DNA of 64,000 nucleotides from JAHEAO01 sp942492375 (GCA_942492375.1 CALOEL010000010.1:62001-126000); one strand, 5' to 3'; counted from the first letter of the stretch, positions 36,027 to 45,261 are shown. Numbers and translations: made by a program. Notes: generated by a model not told the origin, from the sequence alone.

Positions 36027-36525
36027 CGGCGGCCACCTTGACGCTGTGAATCCGATCGGGAGCCATTGGCGGCTCGCCGCGGGTGATGGCATCGACATGC
36101 TCCATCCCGTCGATCACGCGTCCGTAAACCGTATACTGTCCGTTCAGGAAGTGGTTGTCCTTGAAATTGATGAAGAACTGGCTGTTGGCCGAATTCGGGT
36201 TCGACGACCGCGCAGCCCCGATCGTGCCGCGGTCATGTGGCAGTTTCGAGAATTCGGCGGGCAGGTCCGGAAGGTCGGAACCGCCCGTGCCCGCCCGCCG
36301 GATGTTGAAGTCCTTTTCCGCATTGCCGTGCGAGACATCGCCGGTTTGCGCCATGAAGCCGTCGATCACGCGGTGGAACACGACGTTGTCATAGGCGCCG
36401 GACCGGGCCAGTTCCTTCATCCGCTCGACATGCTTGGGCGCTACATCGGGCAGCAATTCGATCGTGACAGTGCCGTTCGCCAGTTCCATCAGGATCGTGT
36501 TCTCTGGGTCTTTGATCTCGGCCAT
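36019..36525 (-). CDS. Cytosolic cyclophilin-type peptidyl-prolyl isomerase
   Basis: The 168-residue single-domain cyclophilin ('NTILMELANGTVTIELLPDVAPKHVERMKELARSGAYDNVVFHRVIDGFMAQTGD', 'NSQFFINFKDNHFLNGQYTVYGRVIDGMEHVD') has no signal sequence, so it should be cytoplasmic. Its similarity to the downstream membrane-anchored copy points to a tandem duplication with different localisation. AAAAGGAGA precedes the ATG at 36525. It is divergent from pgk. Confidence 0.94.
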   Translation of the reverse strand: MAEIKDPENTILMELANGTVTIELLPDVAPKHVERMKELARSGAYDNVVFHRVIDGFMAQTGDVSHGNAEKDFNIRRAGTGGSDLPDLPAEFSKLPHDRGTIGAARSSNPNSANSQFFINFKDNHFLNGQYTVYGRVIDGMEHVDAITRGEPPMAPDRIHSVKVAADA

Positions 36526-36649
36526 CGGGTTCTCCTTTTGGGTTTGGCGGCAAACTAGGGCGCGAGGGCCGGAAGGGAAAGGCCGTTATTGACGCCGACG
36601 CAAGGATCGGGTGGATAGAAGCGGAGGCCCGCCTGCAGAGGAGATGCCA

Positions 36650-37849
36650 ATGAGCTGGAAGACACTGGACGACCTCGACCTATCCGGAAAGATCGTGCTG
36701 ACACGGGTGGATATCAACGTGCCGGTCGAGAATGGCAAGGTTACCGACGCGACCCGGATCGAGCGGATCGTGCCGACGGTCCGCGACATCCTTGCGGCGG
36801 GTGGCAAGCCGGTTCTGCTGGCGCATTTCGACCGGCCCAAGGGCAAGGTGGTGCCCGAGATGTCATTGCGACCGCTGGTGCCCGTATTGCAAAAGCACCT
36901 GGACGCTCCGGTGCGATTTGCCGAGGATTGCGTGGGGGGAACCGCCAAGCGCGCGGTCGCGGAACTGGCGCCTGGCGAGGTTCTGTTGCTGGAAAATACC
37001 CGGTTTCATGCCGAAGAGGAGGCGAACGAGCCCGCCTTCGCCGCGTCTCTTGCCGCGCTCGGGGATGTCTATGTGAATGACGCCTTCTCTGCCGCGCATC
37101 GCGCCCATGCCTCGACCGAGGGCATCGCGCGGCTTATTCCGGCCGCGGCCGGGCGGCTGATGCAGGCCGAACTGACGGCGCTCGACGCGGCATTGGGTCA
37201 GCCCAAGCGCCCGGTGGTGGCAGTGGTCGGGGGGGCAAAGGTGTCGACCAAGCTCGAGCTTCTGGGCAACCTCGTCCGCAAGGTCGAGCATCTGGTGATC
37301 GGCGGCGGCATGGCCAACACGTTCCTGGTGGCGAAGGGCCTAGGCGTCGGCAAGTCGCTGGCCGAACATGACATGGCCAAGACCGCGCACGAGATACTGA
37401 AGAAAGCCGACGAGGCGGGCTGCGAGATCCTGTTGCCGGTCGACATCGTGGTGGCAGAGGAATTCAAGGCCGGCGCCGCGCACCGGGTGCTGCCCGTGAC
37501 CGAATGCCCCGAGACGGGGATGATCCTCGATGCGGGGCCGGAAACGGTGCGGCTGATTGGATCCGTGTTCGAGAAATGCCGCACGCTGATCTGGAACGGG
37601 CCACTCGGCGCATTCGAAATCGAGCCCTTCGACGCCGCGACGGTCGCTGCCGCGCAGAAGGCGGCGGCGCTGACACGCGAAGGCAAGCTCGTGTCGGTCG
37701 CGGGTGGGGGGGATACGGTCTCTGCGCTCAATCAGGCCGGGGTGGCGGATGATTTCAGCTACATCTCGACCGCAGGAGGCGCGTTTCTGGAATGGATGGA
37801 AGGCAAGACCCTGCCCGGTGTCGCCGCGCTGGAACGCAAGCGGGGCTGA
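36650..37849 (+). CDS. pgk: Phosphoglycerate kinase
   Basis: The 399-residue glycolytic kinase has 'GKIVLTRVDINVPVENGKVTDATRI', 'VLLAHFDRPKGK', 'LLLENTRFHAEEEANEPAFA', 'VVAVVGGAKVSTKLELLGNL', 'WNGPLGAFEIEPFD' and 'AGGGDTVSALNQAG'. It interconverts 1,3-bisphosphoglycerate/ADP and 3-phosphoglycerate/ATP. ATG 36650 follows GAGGAG by seven bases. The class I aldolase gene follows about 100 bp later on the same strand, giving a small glycolysis/gluconeogenesis cluster. Confidence 0.97.
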   Translation: MSWKTLDDLDLSGKIVLTRVDINVPVENGKVTDATRIERIVPTVRDILAAGGKPVLLAHFDRPKGKVVPEMSLRPLVPVLQKHLDAPVRFAEDCVGGTAKRAVAELAPGEVLLLENTRFHAEEEANEPAFAASLAALGDVYVNDAFSAAHRAHASTEGIARLIPAAAGRLMQAELTALDAALGQPKRPVVAVVGGAKVSTKLELLGNLVRKVEHLVIGGGMANTFLVAKGLGVGKSLAEHDMAKTAHEILKKADEAGCEILLPVDIVVAEEFKAGAAHRVLPVTECPETGMILDAGPETVRLIGSVFEKCRTLIWNGPLGAFEIEPFDAATVAAAQKAAALTREGKLVSVAGGGDTVSALNQAGVADDFSYISTAGGAFLEWMEGKTLPGVAALERKRG

Positions 37850-37954
37850 AATCGCCTCGTTAGCGCCACCATGTTTGCAACCGAACCCGGCCTCTCGTAA
37901 AACCGTTGCAGGCGGTGGGACCGCGACCGGACAATTTTCAAAGGCGGATTTCAG

Positions 37955-38848
37955 ATGACAGATACCACCCAGGCGGAACGGATGCGCAGCGGCAAGGGCT
38001 TCATCGCGGCTCTGGATCAGAGCGGCGGCTCGACCCCCAAGGCTTTGCGGCTCTACGGCATCAAGGAGGACGCCTATTCCTCGGAAGACGAGATGTTCGA
38101 GCGCATCCACGAGATGCGGAGCCGGATCGTGAGTTCGCGCGTCTTCAACGGCGACCGGGTCCTGGGCACGATCCTGTTCGAAAAGACGATGGATGGTCAG
38201 ATCGGCGGAAAGCCCGCGGCGGACTATATCTGGCACGACCGCGGCGTCGTGCCGTTCCTGAAGATCGACAAGGGCTTGCAGGACGAAAACGAAGGGGTGC
38301 GGCTGATGAAGCCGATCGACAACCTCGACGCTCTGCTGCGCAAGGCCGTGAAGGCCGGTATCTTCGGCACCAAGGAACGTTCTGTCATCGAAGCGGCCAA
38401 TCGCGACGGCATCTCGAAGAACATCGAACAGCATTTCGACCTGGCCGGGCAGGTTCTGGATCACGACCTGATACCGATCATTGAACCGGAAGTGACGATC
38501 TCGATCCCCGACAAGGCCGAAGCGGAGGACATGCTTCTGGACGAGATCCGCAAGCACCTCGACAAGCTGCCCAAAGGCCGAGAGGTCATCTTAAAGCTGA
38601 CGCTTCCGACCAAGGCCAACCTCTACAAGCCCCTCATTGACCATCCAAATGTGATGCGGGTCGTCGCCCTGTCCGGTGGCTACAGCCGGGAGGAGGCGAA
38701 CGAGAAACTGGCGCAGAACAAAAGCATGATCGCCAGTTTTTCACGGGCGCTGACCGAGGGGCTGTCGGTGCAACAGAGCGACGCGGAATTCGACCGGACG
38801 CTCGACGGCGCGATCCAGAGCATCTACGATGCTTCCAACGCGGACTGA
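37955..38848 (+). CDS. Fructose-bisphosphate aldolase, class I
   Basis: The 297-residue protein starts 'MTDTTQAERMRSGKGFIAALDQSGGSTPKALRLYGI', typical of the bacterial class I (Schiff-base) aldolase. The Lys residues in 'EVILKLTLPTKANLY' are candidates for the Schiff-base Lys, and 'VVALSGGYSREEANEKLAQN' binds phosphate. It splits fructose-1,6-bisphosphate without a metal. It is located after pgk with an independent ribosome-binding site (AAAGGCGG). Confidence 0.94.
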   Translation: MTDTTQAERMRSGKGFIAALDQSGGSTPKALRLYGIKEDAYSSEDEMFERIHEMRSRIVSSRVFNGDRVLGTILFEKTMDGQIGGKPAADYIWHDRGVVPFLKIDKGLQDENEGVRLMKPIDNLDALLRKAVKAGIFGTKERSVIEAANRDGISKNIEQHFDLAGQVLDHDLIPIIEPEVTISIPDKAEAEDMLLDEIRKHLDKLPKGREVILKLTLPTKANLYKPLIDHPNVMRVVALSGGYSREEANEKLAQNKSMIASFSRALTEGLSVQQSDAEFDRTLDGAIQSIYDASNAD

Positions 38849-38849
38849 G

Positions 38850-40469
38850 TCAGCCGATCCGATCCAGCAGCGCTGCGATATCCAGCCCGGCAACGGAACC
38901 GGTGACGCGGCCGCGTTCCCCCGCGACGCGGGTGGCGACATAGCCGTCCGCGACCGCCGCGTGTCCGGCGCGGATCAGGATCGAGCCGGTCAGGAGTGTC
39001 GCAAGTCGTTCGGTGAACCAGCGCGCTTCCGACTGGTCCGGCAAACCTGACCAACGGTCGCGATGGGCGGCCAGCGCCGAATCGTAACGCGGATCGGCGC
39101 CGGTCGCGGCATCGAGTTCCCGCGCAAGCGCCTCGGCTGCCTGGGACGAGCGGCCCAGCGTCCGTAACACATCGAGGCAGATGACGTTGCCCGATCCTTC
39201 CCAGATCGAATTCAGCGGCGCCTCGCGGTAGAGCATCGGCATCGGGGTGTCCTCGACATAACCCATGCCCCCCAGCACCTCCATCGCCTCATAGGTCACA
39301 TTCGGGCAAAGCTTGTTCGACAGGAACTTCGCAAGCGCCACGCCGATCCGCGCGAACGCGCGCTCTTCGGCGGTGTCGCCGTCGAAGCTCTGCGCCACCC
39401 GAAGGCCAAGCGCAAGCGATCCCTCCCAGTCCAGTGCTAGGTCGGCGAGGACCGCGCGCATCAACGGTTGGTCGATCAGGCGCTTCTGGAAGGCGGTGCG
39501 GTGGCTGCACCAGTGATGCGCCTCGGCCAGGGCGGCGCGCATCAACCCTGCCGGAGCCATTGCAGTATCTAGGCGGGTTTGGTGCACCATTTCGAGGATC
39601 GTGCGCACGCCGTCGCCTTCCTCGCCAACCCTGTGGGCCAAGGCGTCGCCATACTCGATCTCCGCCGAGGCGTTCGAACGGTTGCCGAGCTTGTCTTTCA
39701 GCCGGATCAGGTCGACCCGGTTCCGCTCCCCTTCCAGCCAGCGCGGAACCAGAAAGCAGGTCAGCCCGCCATCGGCCTGCGCCAGTGTCAGGAAGCCATC
39801 CGACATCGGCGCGGAACAGAACCACTTATGCCCCGTCAGCCGGTAGTGATCGCCGTCGGGGCGGGCAACGGTGGAATTGCTGCGGACGTCAGAGCCGCCC
39901 TGTTTTTCTGTCATCGCCATGCCCAAGGTGACGCCTGTCTTGGCCCCGACCGGACGAATTGAAGGGTCATAGCGCCGCGAAAGAGCTTTAGGCAGCCAAG
40001 TGTCGCGCAGGCCGGTATCGGCCTGAAGGACCGGCACGGCCGCGTAGGTCATCGTCATCGGACAGCAGACGCCCGGCTCGACCTGGCTGGTCAGGTAGAC
40101 CATCGCCGCATGCGTGGCATGGCCACCCGGTGTCTTCTCCCAGGCCATTGCCGAGTAGCCATGACCGATGCCGATCTCCATCAGATCATGATAGGCGGAT
40201 GTGAAACGCACCTCATCCAGCCGCCGCCCGCCTTGGTCGAACCGCACAAGCTCTGGCAGCCTGCGATTTGCCACGCGCCCCCGGTCGCGATTCTCCGCCT
40301 TGCCGAGTTCCGCGCCGTAGGCGGCGAGGATGTCGCGCTGGCCGCCGGTTCGGTCCACTGCCTCCCGCAGCGGTATATCGGTGTTCCAGAGATCGCGATC
40401 GGCCGCGACCGCAGGCTGATTCACGACCTCATGAGTCGCGAGATCGGATCTCGGAGGAAGTCTCTCCAT
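38850..40469 (-). CDS. AidB-like acyl-CoA dehydrogenase
   Basis: With the start at 40469 the protein has 539 residues, close to the 541 of E. coli AidB. 'ATHEVVNQPAVAADRDLWNTDIPL', 'RRLDEVRFTSAYHDLM', 'GMAMTEKQGGSDVRSNSTVA' and 'EVLGGMGYVEDTPMPMLYREAPLNSIWEGSGNVICLDVLR' are AidB-subfamily blocks, including the FAD-binding loop. AidB is induced in the E. coli alkylation response, but its substrate is uncertain. GGAG lies six bases before ATG 40469; in-frame starts at 40472 and 40496 are possible. It is convergent with the aldolase gene, one base apart. Confidence 0.88.
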   Translation of the reverse strand: MERLPPRSDLATHEVVNQPAVAADRDLWNTDIPLREAVDRTGGQRDILAAYGAELGKAENRDRGRVANRRLPELVRFDQGGRRLDEVRFTSAYHDLMEIGIGHGYSAMAWEKTPGGHATHAAMVYLTSQVEPGVCCPMTMTYAAVPVLQADTGLRDTWLPKALSRRYDPSIRPVGAKTGVTLGMAMTEKQGGSDVRSNSTVARPDGDHYRLTGHKWFCSAPMSDGFLTLAQADGGLTCFLVPRWLEGERNRVDLIRLKDKLGNRSNASAEIEYGDALAHRVGEEGDGVRTILEMVHQTRLDTAMAPAGLMRAALAEAHHWCSHRTAFQKRLIDQPLMRAVLADLALDWEGSLALGLRVAQSFDGDTAEERAFARIGVALAKFLSNKLCPNVTYEAMEVLGGMGYVEDTPMPMLYREAPLNSIWEGSGNVICLDVLRTLGRSSQAAEALARELDAATGADPRYDSALAAHRDRWSGLPDQSEARWFTERLATLLTGSILIRAGHAAVADGYVATRVAGERGRVTGSVAGLDIAALLDRIG

Positions 40470-40645
40470 CATCTTCTCCGGTTCGCGGGCGGCCATCAAG
40501 CCGTCGGCGCAACCCTACAACAATGCAACACTATAGAAGCTAGGCGCATTTTCGCAAAGTTCGCGCTTGTTGGGGATTCACACAAGGCCCCGGCTGTGGC
40601 ATGATTCGCCAAAGCCGCCAGCAAGGACGGCATTCGAGGCAGAGC

Positions 40646-40948
40646 ATGAGCGGTTCCAAGGCCGCGCCCACATATGGCGCAATCATCTATTTCGCGATCA
40701 GCTTCGTCCTGGCGGCCTATTTCACCTTCGCGAGCGTGCAAGGCGATTTCGGCTTATTCCAGCGGGTCCAGATCGACGCCGAGGCAGAAGCTCTGAGCGT
40801 GGAACGTGACCACCTGAAAGCCGAAGTGGCGTTGATGCGGAACAAGACCCGTCGGCTGTCGGATGACTTCCTCGATCTCGACCTTCTCGATGAACAGGCG
40901 CGCGACGTTCTGGGGCTTGTTCGGATGGACGAGGTCGTTATCCGCTAA
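40646..40948 (+). CDS. FtsB/DivIC-like septum formation initiator
   Basis: The 100-residue protein has one N-terminal membrane helix ('IIYFAISFVLAAYFTFASVQG', about 13-34) and a coiled-coil ('DAEAEALSVERDHLKAEVALMRNKTRRL'). The C-terminus 'LDLDLLDEQARDVLGLVRMDEVVIR' is characteristic of alphaproteobacterial FtsB-type proteins that join FtsL and FtsQ at the division site. GAGG lies six bases before ATG 40646. It lies upstream of pdhA, as in many alphaproteobacteria. Confidence 0.87.
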   Translation: MSGSKAAPTYGAIIYFAISFVLAAYFTFASVQGDFGLFQRVQIDAEAEALSVERDHLKAEVALMRNKTRRLSDDFLDLDLLDEQARDVLGLVRMDEVVIR

Positions 40949-41088
40949 GTTTTCCCTTCTCACGTGAACACGCCTGACTGGATCGAACCGGCTTGGCGCA
41001 GCCGGGGCCTATTCACAGGTTGCATATCCGCTTTTCATAAAGCAGGCTGAAAAACAGGTCGCAATTGCGCGATTGCTGCTTTATTGGG

Positions 41089-41106
41089 TAGTTTAATATT
41101 AAACTA
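41089..41106. promoter_or_regulatory. Perfect 18-bp palindrome upstream of the pdh operon
   Basis: TAGTTTAATATTAAACTA equals its own reverse complement and is far more AT-rich than its surroundings. It lies 27 bp before pdhA's start, within the likely promoter or 5' leader. Its form (TAGTT...AACTA) resembles operators of MarR-type regulators. The regulator is not in the window. Confidence 0.6.
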
Positions 41107-41133
41107 TCAAAGCGACACGTGGGAGGGCGCCGA

Positions 41134-42150
41134 ATGGCCGCTGCAAAGAACGCGACGAAACCAAACGTCTCCAAGGAAGAGCTGCTTGAGTTTTACCGCG
41201 AGATGCTGCTGATCCGTCGTTTCGAGGAAAAGGCAGGCCAGCTTTACGGCATGGGCCTGATCGGCGGGTTCTGCCATCTTTACATCGGTCAAGAGGCGGT
41301 CGTCGTCGGCCTTGAGGCAGCCGCCGAAGAAGGCGACAAGCGCGTTACCTCCTACCGCGACCACGGGCATATGCTGGCCTGCGGCATGGACCCCAAGGGG
41401 GTGATGGCAGAACTGACGGGCCGCGAGGGCGGCTATTCCAAGGGCAAGGGCGGCTCGATGCACATGTTCTCGAAAGAGAAGCATTTCTACGGCGGCCACG
41501 GCATCGTCGGCGCCCAGGTGCCGATCGGCGCCGGCCTCGCCTTCGCCGACAAGTATCTCGACAACAGGCGCGTGACCTTCACCTATTTTGGCGACGGTGC
41601 GGCCAACCAGGGCCAAGTCTACGAAACCTATAACATGGCGGAACTCTGGGACCTGCCGGTGATCTTCGTGATCGAGAATAACCAGTACGCGATGGGGACC
41701 TCGGTTAAGCGCTCGACCAAGTCTCCCAGCCTGTGGGAACGCGGCGCCGCCTACGGCATTCCGGGGGAAGAGGTGGACGGGATGGACGTTCTCGCCGTCA
41801 AGGCCGCCGGTGACAAGGCTGTGGCCCACTGCCGCGCGGGCAAGGGCCCGTACATCCTGGAGGTAAAGACCTACCGCTACCGCGGCCACTCGATGTCCGA
41901 CCCCGCCAAGTACCGAACCCGCGAAGAGGTGCAGAAGATGCGCGAGGAACGTGACGCGATCGAGCATGTCCGCACCATGCTGCTGACTGGCAAGCATGCG
42001 ACCGAGGACGATCTCAAGGCGATCGACAAGGAAATCAAGGACATCGTCAACGAATCCGCCGAATTCGCAAAGGAGAGCCCGGAACCGTCGCTGGACGAGC
42101 TCTGGACTGACATCTACGCGGAAGATACGGAACAGCGAGAACCTGCGTGA
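41134..42150 (+). CDS. pdhA: Pyruvate dehydrogenase E1 component, alpha subunit
   Basis: The 338-residue protein has the thiamine-diphosphate motif starting at 'FGDGAANQGQ' and ending at 'VIENN', 'EEKAGQLYGMGLIGGFCHLYIGQEA', 'YRDHGHMLACGMDPKGVMAELTGREGGYSKGKGGSMHMF' and the conserved loop 'YRYRGHSMSDPAKYR'. It decarboxylates pyruvate together with PdhB. ATG 41134 is preceded by GGAGG. The stop and the next gene's ATG share a base (TGATG), so the VOC gene is translationally coupled. Confidence 0.97.
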   Translation: MAAAKNATKPNVSKEELLEFYREMLLIRRFEEKAGQLYGMGLIGGFCHLYIGQEAVVVGLEAAAEEGDKRVTSYRDHGHMLACGMDPKGVMAELTGREGGYSKGKGGSMHMFSKEKHFYGGHGIVGAQVPIGAGLAFADKYLDNRRVTFTYFGDGAANQGQVYETYNMAELWDLPVIFVIENNQYAMGTSVKRSTKSPSLWERGAAYGIPGEEVDGMDVLAVKAAGDKAVAHCRAGKGPYILEVKTYRYRGHSMSDPAKYRTREEVQKMREERDAIEHVRTMLLTGKHATEDDLKAIDKEIKDIVNESAEFAKESPEPSLDELWTDIYAEDTEQREPA

Positions 42151-42548
42151 TGGCGGCGCATTTTGAGATTCACGTCGACGACATGGAGCGGGCAAAGCGC
42201 TTCTACGGGAAGGTCCTGGGATGGCGGTTCACGCCCATGGAAGATGCCGGCGGAGCCGAGATCGACTACCATCTCGTTCAAGCAGGTGACATCGGAGAAG
42301 GCCACGAGTTGACCGGAGCCCTCATGCGCAGGGCTGACAAGAGCCCCGAACAGGGTGGGCCGATCCGCGGATGCACACTGACATTCAGCGTCGCGAACTG
42401 TGACGCGACCTACAAGACAGCGCTGTCGTCGGGCGGCGCAGAGGCGCTGCCTCCGACAGACTACCCCGGTATCGGACGCGCCGCCTATTGCGAAGACGGC
42501 GAAGGCAATGTCTTCGGGTTCATCACGCCAGCTGCAAGGGAGCGCTGA
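42150..42548 (+). CDS. VOC-family (glyoxalase/bleomycin-resistance fold) protein inside the pdh operon
   Basis: The 132-residue protein shows the VOC beta-alpha-beta-beta-beta fold: 'AAHFEIHVDDMERAKRFYGKVLGWRF' with a metal-ligand His in the first strand, 'GCTLTFSVANCDATYKTALSSGG' and 'YCEDGEGNVFGFITP'. It overlaps pdhA by one base and precedes pdhB by 2 bp, so it is part of the transcript. Possible roles are scavenging a reactive dicarbonyl or by-product, or binding a metabolite. The reaction is not known. Confidence 0.85.
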   Translation: MAAHFEIHVDDMERAKRFYGKVLGWRFTPMEDAGGAEIDYHLVQAGDIGEGHELTGALMRRADKSPEQGGPIRGCTLTFSVANCDATYKTALSSGGAEALPPTDYPGIGRAAYCEDGEGNVFGFITPAARER

Positions 42549-42550
42549 CC

Positions 42551-43942
42551 ATGGCAACCGAAATTCTCATGCCCGCCCTCTCTCCGACGATGGAGGAAGG
42601 CACGCTGGCCAAATGGATGGTCAAAGAGGGTGACACTGTGTCCTCGGGTGACATCATCGCGGAGATCGAGACCGACAAGGCGACGATGGAATTCGAAGCG
42701 GTGGACGAAGGCATTGTCGGCAAGATCCTGATCGCAGAAGGCAGCGAGGGGGTGAAGGTCAACACGCCTATCGCGGTTCTGGTCGAAGAGGGCGAGGATG
42801 TCGAGCAAGCCGACACCGGCAGCTCGGACAATGCCAATGACCAAGGCGGTGACTCGCTGCCGAAGGATGAGCCGGTTGCGGCCAACCCCGGCGCCTCTGT
42901 CCCGGCCCAACCGAAAACGGCCGCGGTCCAACCTGAATCCGAGGTGCCGGAAGGCACCGAAATGAAATCGACCACAGTGCGCGAAGCGCTGCGCGACGCG
43001 ATGGCCGAAGAGATGCGGCGCGATGAGACCGTGTTTCTGATGGGCGAGGAGGTAGCCGAGTACCAGGGCGCCTACAAGATCAGCCAGGGGCTGCTGGACG
43101 AGTTCGGCGCGCGCCGCGTGATCGACACACCGATCACGGAACACGGTTTCACCGGCATCGCGGTCGGCGCGGCATTCGGCGGGCTAAGGCCGATTGTCGA
43201 GTTCATGACCTTCAACTTTGCCATGCAGGCGATTGACCATATCATCAACTCTGCCGCCAAGACGCGCTACATGTCAGGCGGCCAGATGGGCTCGCCCATG
43301 GTGTTCCGAGGCCCCAATGGCGCCGCAGCCCGCGTCGGCGCGCAACACAGCCACGACTATGCCGCATGGTACGCTCAGATCCCAGGACTTAAGGTCGTCA
43401 TGCCCTATTCCGCAGCCGATGCCAAAGGCCTGCTGAAAACCGCCATTCGCGACGACAACCCGGTGATCTTCCTGGAGAACGAAATTCTCTATGGCCGATC
43501 ATTCGATGTGCCGGCGATGGAGGATTTCACGGTGCCGTTCGGCAAGGCCAAGGTCTGGCGGGAAGGGACGGATGTGACGATCGTCAGCTTCGGCATCGGC
43601 ATGACCTATGCCCTGGAAGCCGCAGAAGCGCTGGCCAAGGAAGGCATAGAGGCCGAGGTTGTTGACCTTCGGACGCTCCGGCCCATCGATTACGAGACTG
43701 TCATTCGCTCGGTTCAGAAGACCAACCGCTGCGTGACGGTCGAGGAAGGGTTCCCGGTCTGCTCGATCGGCAATCACCTGTCTGCCAAGATCATGACCGA
43801 AGCTTTTGACTATCTCGATGCGCCTGTTCTGAATTGCACTGGCAAGGACGTCCCGATGCCGTACGCCGCCAATCTGGAGAAGCTTGCGCTGCTGACCACC
43901 AAAGAGGTCATCGACGCCGTCAAGGCCGTTACCTATCGCTAG
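42551..43942 (+). CDS. pdhB: Pyruvate dehydrogenase E1 component, beta subunit, with N-terminal lipoyl domain
   Basis: The 463-residue protein has residues 1-78 as a lipoyl domain ('EILMPALSPTMEEGTLAKWMVKEGD', lipoyl-Lys43 in 'ETDKATMEFEA'). An Ala/Pro-rich linker (about 80-135) leads to the transketolase-type E1-beta part ('REALRDAMAEEMRRDETVFLMGEEVAEYQGAYKISQGLLDEFG', 'TPITEHGFTGIAVGAAFGGLRPIVEFMTFNF'). A lipoyl domain on E1-beta is a known feature of alphaproteobacterial PDH. ATG 42551 starts exactly at the lipoyl domain. Confidence 0.97.
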   Translation: MATEILMPALSPTMEEGTLAKWMVKEGDTVSSGDIIAEIETDKATMEFEAVDEGIVGKILIAEGSEGVKVNTPIAVLVEEGEDVEQADTGSSDNANDQGGDSLPKDEPVAANPGASVPAQPKTAAVQPESEVPEGTEMKSTTVREALRDAMAEEMRRDETVFLMGEEVAEYQGAYKISQGLLDEFGARRVIDTPITEHGFTGIAVGAAFGGLRPIVEFMTFNFAMQAIDHIINSAAKTRYMSGGQMGSPMVFRGPNGAAARVGAQHSHDYAAWYAQIPGLKVVMPYSAADAKGLLKTAIRDDNPVIFLENEILYGRSFDVPAMEDFTVPFGKAKVWREGTDVTIVSFGIGMTYALEAAEALAKEGIEAEVVDLRTLRPIDYETVIRSVQKTNRCVTVEEGFPVCSIGNHLSAKIMTEAFDYLDAPVLNCTGKDVPMPYAANLEKLALLTTKEVIDAVKAVTYR

Positions 43943-43954
43943 GAGAGAACGAAG

Positions 43955-45259
43955 ATGCCAACAGAAGTTCTGATGCCGGCCCTCTCCCCGACGATGGAAG
44001 AGGGAACGCTTGCAAAGTGGCTGGTGAAGGAAGGGGATACAGTTTCATCCGGTGATTTGCTGGCCGAAATCGAAACCGACAAGGCCACGATGGAATTCGA
44101 AGCCGTCGATGAGGGCAAGGTCGGTAAGCTGCTGGTCGCCGAGGGTACCGAGGGCGTCAAGGTGAACACGCCGATTGCAGTGCTGCTTGCCGAAGGCGAA
44201 GATGCCGGAGATATCGGCAAGAGCCCTGCCCCGCAAAGTCAGACCGCAGCCAAGAATCCTGAAGGCAATTCTGCCGCTCCTGTTCCAAAGGAAGTTCAGG
44301 CAAAAGCCGAAGCGTCGGCGGCACCAGCGCCAAAGACGGATGGTGAACGTATATTCGCTTCGCCGCTCGCGCGCCGGATTGCGGCCGACAAGGGCCTGGA
44401 CCTCGCCCAGATCAAGGGATCGGGTCCGCATGGTCGTATCGTGAAATCCGATGTGGAAGACGCGAAACCTGTCGAGAAAAAGACTGCAGCAGCAGCTCCG
44501 GCGCCGTCCGGGTCGGTCACTGCCACGGGACCATCTGCCGACACGGTCATCAAGATGTACGAGGACCGTGAGTTCGAAGAGGTGAAACTCGACGGAATGC
44601 GCAAGACCATTGCTGCGCGTCTGACCGAAGCCAAGCAAACGATCCCGCATTTCTACCTGCGCCGCGACATCCAGCTCGATGCCTTGCTGAAATTCCGCGC
44701 CACGCTGAACAAGCAACTTGAACCCCGTGGCGTAAAGCTGTCGGTCAATGATTTCATCATCAAGGCCTGCGCGCTCGCGCTACAGCAGGTGCCCGATGCA
44801 AACGCGGTCTGGGCCGGCGACCGGATCCTGAAGCTGAAGCCTTCGGACGTCGCTGTGGCGGTGGCCATCGAAGGAGGACTCTTCACCCCCGTTCTCAGGG
44901 ATGCCGAGATGAAATCTCTCTCCACGCTCAGTGCAGAGATGAAGGATCTCGCGTCGCGCGCCAGGGAACGCAAGCTCGCGCCGCACGAGTATCAGGGCGG
45001 CAGCTTCGCCGTCTCCAATCTGGGCATGTTCGGAATCGACAATTTCGACGCGGTCATCAACCCGCCGCACGGCGCGATACTCGCAGTCGGCGCCGGGGTG
45101 AAGAAACCTGTCGTCGCCGAAGACAGTCAGGTCGCGGTCGCCACCGTGATGTCAGTCACACTCTCCGTCGATCATCGGGTCATCGACGGCGCGCTTGGCG
45201 CCCAGTTGCTGGAAGCGATCCGCGACAACCTGGAGAATCCGCTGGCGATGCTGGCTTGA
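43955..45259 (+). CDS. pdhC: Pyruvate dehydrogenase E2, dihydrolipoamide acetyltransferase
   Basis: The 434-residue protein has one lipoyl domain (1-78, Lys43 in 'ETDKATMEFEA', nearly identical to that of PdhB), an Ala/Pro/Lys linker, and an E1/E3-binding domain ('FASPLARRIAADKGLDLAQIKGSGPHGRIVKSDVE', about 130-165). The catalytic core has 'SFAVSNLGMFGIDNFDAVINPPHGAILAVG' and active-site 'DHRVIDG'. It transfers acetyl to CoA. GGAGAG precedes ATG 43955. E3 (lpd) is not in this window. Confidence 0.96.
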   Translation: MPTEVLMPALSPTMEEGTLAKWLVKEGDTVSSGDLLAEIETDKATMEFEAVDEGKVGKLLVAEGTEGVKVNTPIAVLLAEGEDAGDIGKSPAPQSQTAAKNPEGNSAAPVPKEVQAKAEASAAPAPKTDGERIFASPLARRIAADKGLDLAQIKGSGPHGRIVKSDVEDAKPVEKKTAAAAPAPSGSVTATGPSADTVIKMYEDREFEEVKLDGMRKTIAARLTEAKQTIPHFYLRRDIQLDALLKFRATLNKQLEPRGVKLSVNDFIIKACALALQQVPDANAVWAGDRILKLKPSDVAVAVAIEGGLFTPVLRDAEMKSLSTLSAEMKDLASRARERKLAPHEYQGGSFAVSNLGMFGIDNFDAVINPPHGAILAVGAGVKKPVVAEDSQVAVATVMSVTLSVDHRVIDGALGAQLLEAIRDNLENPLAMLA

Positions 45260-45261
45260 TC

